Positions 5,226 to 6,412 of a stretch of DNA of 6,412 nt are shown piece by piece (positions within the stretch are counted from its first letter, which is position 1; every line of letters begins with the position of its first letter). The notes under the pieces are model-generated. The model searched no databases, was not told where the DNA came from, and was given only the letters and a program-made list of their open reading frames with translations. The position numbers were made by a program, and so were the translations under genes. Source of the DNA: Flavobacteriales bacterium UBA7519 (GTDB lineage: Bacteria > Bacteroidota > Bacteroidia > Flavobacteriales > Weeksellaceae); assembly GCA_002476905.1 (NCBI GenBank), contig DLND01000143.1:1-6412 (forward strand). The letters are read 5' to 3'.

Positions 5226-6289
5226 TAAGATCTCGGTTTTTTACTTTGCAGATAGATCACCTGTCCGGCTCTTGGTTCTTCCCCTGCTTCCATTCTATTT
5301 TTAGAATACAATTTCTTCAATTTGATTCCGAATTTCTGAGCAATATCGTGCATTGTTTCGCCAATTCCTGCTTTGTAAGTCTCTTTGTTTCCGGAAGAGT
5401 TTTTGCCTTCCAAGAAAATGATATCATTCTTTGACAGCTTAGAATCTTCCAACTCATTATATTTCATCAGACGTTTTTCACTGATCCCGAACTTCTTAGC
5501 AATATCAGACATATCTGCATCTACAGGCATCACAAAGAACTTCAAATCACCATTGGGATGATTTTTCACAAGGATATTTTTCAAAAGTGCTGTTTTAGTG
5601 TTGGCGGCAACCCTATCAGAAACTTCCGCTTGTTTTTTTGCATAAGAACCTTGCGAATAAGGAACTTTCACTGTTGGCGGAATCACTTTTTCATTTTGCT
5701 TTTCCTGACTTAGTTTTGCCATAAAAACTGCGTCACTATTCAGGTTGGGATACAATCTCAGAATCGCATAATAAACCTCGTCTTTAGAAGTATTATCAAA
5801 TTCATACAGTTTGTAGCGTTCGATTTTATCAATCAGGATGTACGCATATCTCGGATTTGTCGCGTATCCAGCTTTCTTAAGCCCGTGAGCCCAAGCTTTG
5901 TAATCTTTTGGATTAAGGTCAAACAATTTCGTGTAATATTTTCTCGTCGCCAAGAAAATCGAATGGTCTTCATAAGACTGTTTTGGGTCTTCATAAACAC
6001 GGAAACATTCATTTGGAGAATCATCTGTGTGTTTCATCGTTTTCCCCGTCCATTCTTCCTTACATTTGATTCCGAAATGGTTTTTCCCTTCCAGCGCCAA
6101 TCGGCTTTGTCCGCCTCCGGTTTCCAAAAGTCCCTGTGCCAATGTGATACTCGCTGGGATTTTGTATTTCTCCATTTCTTCCACCGCGTATGGCGCGAAC
6201 TTCTGGATATATTGGTCTTCCGTTTTCCAGGTTTGTGCTTTTGCAAATCCTAAAACACAAACGAAACCAATCGCCAATAATTTTTTCAT
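5225..6289 (-). CDS. Secreted GH73 N-acetylglucosaminidase with two LysM domains
   Basis: This is a predicted exported peptidoglycan hydrolase of 354 residues that cleaves glycan strands of the wall. The signal peptide is MKKLLAIGFVCVLGFAKA, with cleavage likely after residue 18 before Q19. There is no proper lipobox, so it should be periplasmic or secreted, not a lipoprotein. A glucosaminidase (FlgJ/GH73-like) domain spans about 24-165, with the probable catalytic E56 in GLLETGGGQSRLA and the conserved NHFGIKC (70-76). A linker leads to LysM 1 (about 251-294, SDIAKKFGISEKRLMKYN) and LysM 2 (about 303-348, HDIAQKFGIKLKKLYSKN), which bind N-acetylglucosamine polymers. The start is taken at ATG 6289. 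The frame extends two codons to a TTG at 6295, but the ATG gives a better signal peptide. It may be co-transcribed with hemL. A housekeeping role in cell division or wall turnover is inference. Confidence 0.92.
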   Translation of the reverse strand: MKKLLAIGFVCVLGFAKAQTWKTEDQYIQKFAPYAVEEMEKYKIPASITLAQGLLETGGGQSRLALEGKNHFGIKCKEEWTGKTMKHTDDSPNECFRVYEDPKQSYEDHSIFLATRKYYTKLFDLNPKDYKAWAHGLKKAGYATNPRYAYILIDKIERYKLYEFDNTSKDEVYYAILRLYPNLNSDAVFMAKLSQEKQNEKVIPPTVKVPYSQGSYAKKQAEVSDRVAANTKTALLKNILVKNHPNGDLKFFVMPVDADMSDIAKKFGISEKRLMKYNELEDSKLSKNDIIFLEGKNSSGNKETYKAGIGETMHDIAQKFGIKLKKLYSKNRMEAGEEPRAGQVIYLQSKKPRS

Positions 6290-6325
6290 TTTCAATATTT
6301 TATAATATTTATTCTTTATTTTTCA

Positions 6326-6412
6326 GGAGCTAATCCCGCTATCCGCTATATCTTTTTTGTCATTGCGAACGAAGTGAAGCAATCTTTAGAAGTTTTCACC
6401 GCAATGCCAAAA
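6326..6412. repeat. Dispersed flavobacterial intergenic repeat (partial)
   Basis: The segment GAGCTAATCCCGCTATCCGC followed by TATATCTTTTTTGTCATTGCGAACGAAGTGAAGCAATCT matches, from memory, a sequence seen repeatedly between genes of Chryseobacterium and relatives. It includes ATTGC (6362-6366) and GCAAT (6379-6383), which can pair. The window ends before the element does. No coding sequence is visible in it. Any promoter for the glucosaminidase would lie between this repeat and 6289, and I found no good match there. Confidence 0.5.

Noticed and set aside
6290..6295. TTG start adding two residues to the glucosaminidase
   Set aside because: The ATG at 6289 gives a normal signal peptide beginning MKKLL, and nothing favours the TTG.
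5833..6305. Several overlapping open frames around the glucosaminidase N-terminus
   Set aside because: They lie on both strands within the GH73 domain and are explained by it. None has family-like sequence.

Overview
This window looks like a chromosomal segment of a flavobacterium, most likely close to Chryseobacterium (Weeksellaceae, Bacteroidota). Three things point that way: low GC content, a TTTG / TAnnTTTG promoter, and flavobacterial-style intergenic palindromes next to hemL and a secreted GH73 glucosaminidase with LysM domains. The taxonomic call is inference, because there is no rRNA or other marker gene here.

The left part (about 99-3556) reads as a small accessory defence island. 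An Eco47II-type restriction endonuclease gene (191-955, +) converges on, and overlaps by 25 bp at the 3' ends, a C5-cytosine methyltransferase gene (2169-931, -). The methyltransferase carries an N-terminal MerR/excisionase-like helix-turn-helix. Together they form a Type II restriction-modification system, predicted from family membership to act on GGNCC-type sites. A good Bacteroidota promoter (2231-2201, -) drives the methyltransferase, and a 6-bp inverted repeat over the presumed transcription start is a candidate site for self-repression. A 247-bp spacer (2188-2434) rich in inverted repeats then leads to a stand-alone HsdR-N-type nuclease (2435-3517, +) that has no helicase, HsdM or HsdS partner. 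All three spacers of the island contain a TGGCA/TGCCA core within or beside inverted repeats. Related GCAGAA stem-loops flank the island on both sides. This is compatible with assembly or insertion as cassettes, although no integrase or target-site duplication is visible.

The middle spacer (3518-3847) has no gene. It is packed with palindromic elements: a stem-loop, a REP-like motif, and a nested inverted repeat built from four copies of the core GGCTTTAGCC. The last palindrome also forms a convincing intrinsic terminator for hemL.

The right part (3848-6289, all -) is ordinary core genome. It holds a secreted LysM glucosaminidase followed 96 bp downstream by hemL (glutamate-1-semialdehyde aminomutase, tetrapyrrole synthesis). 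The spacer between them contains an imperfect inverted repeat. The right edge ends in what looks like a dispersed flavobacterial intergenic repeat. The most interesting material is the architecture of the island: the self-regulating methyltransferase, the lone HsdR-N nuclease, and the repeated junction motifs. I did not find a clearly unprecedented system.
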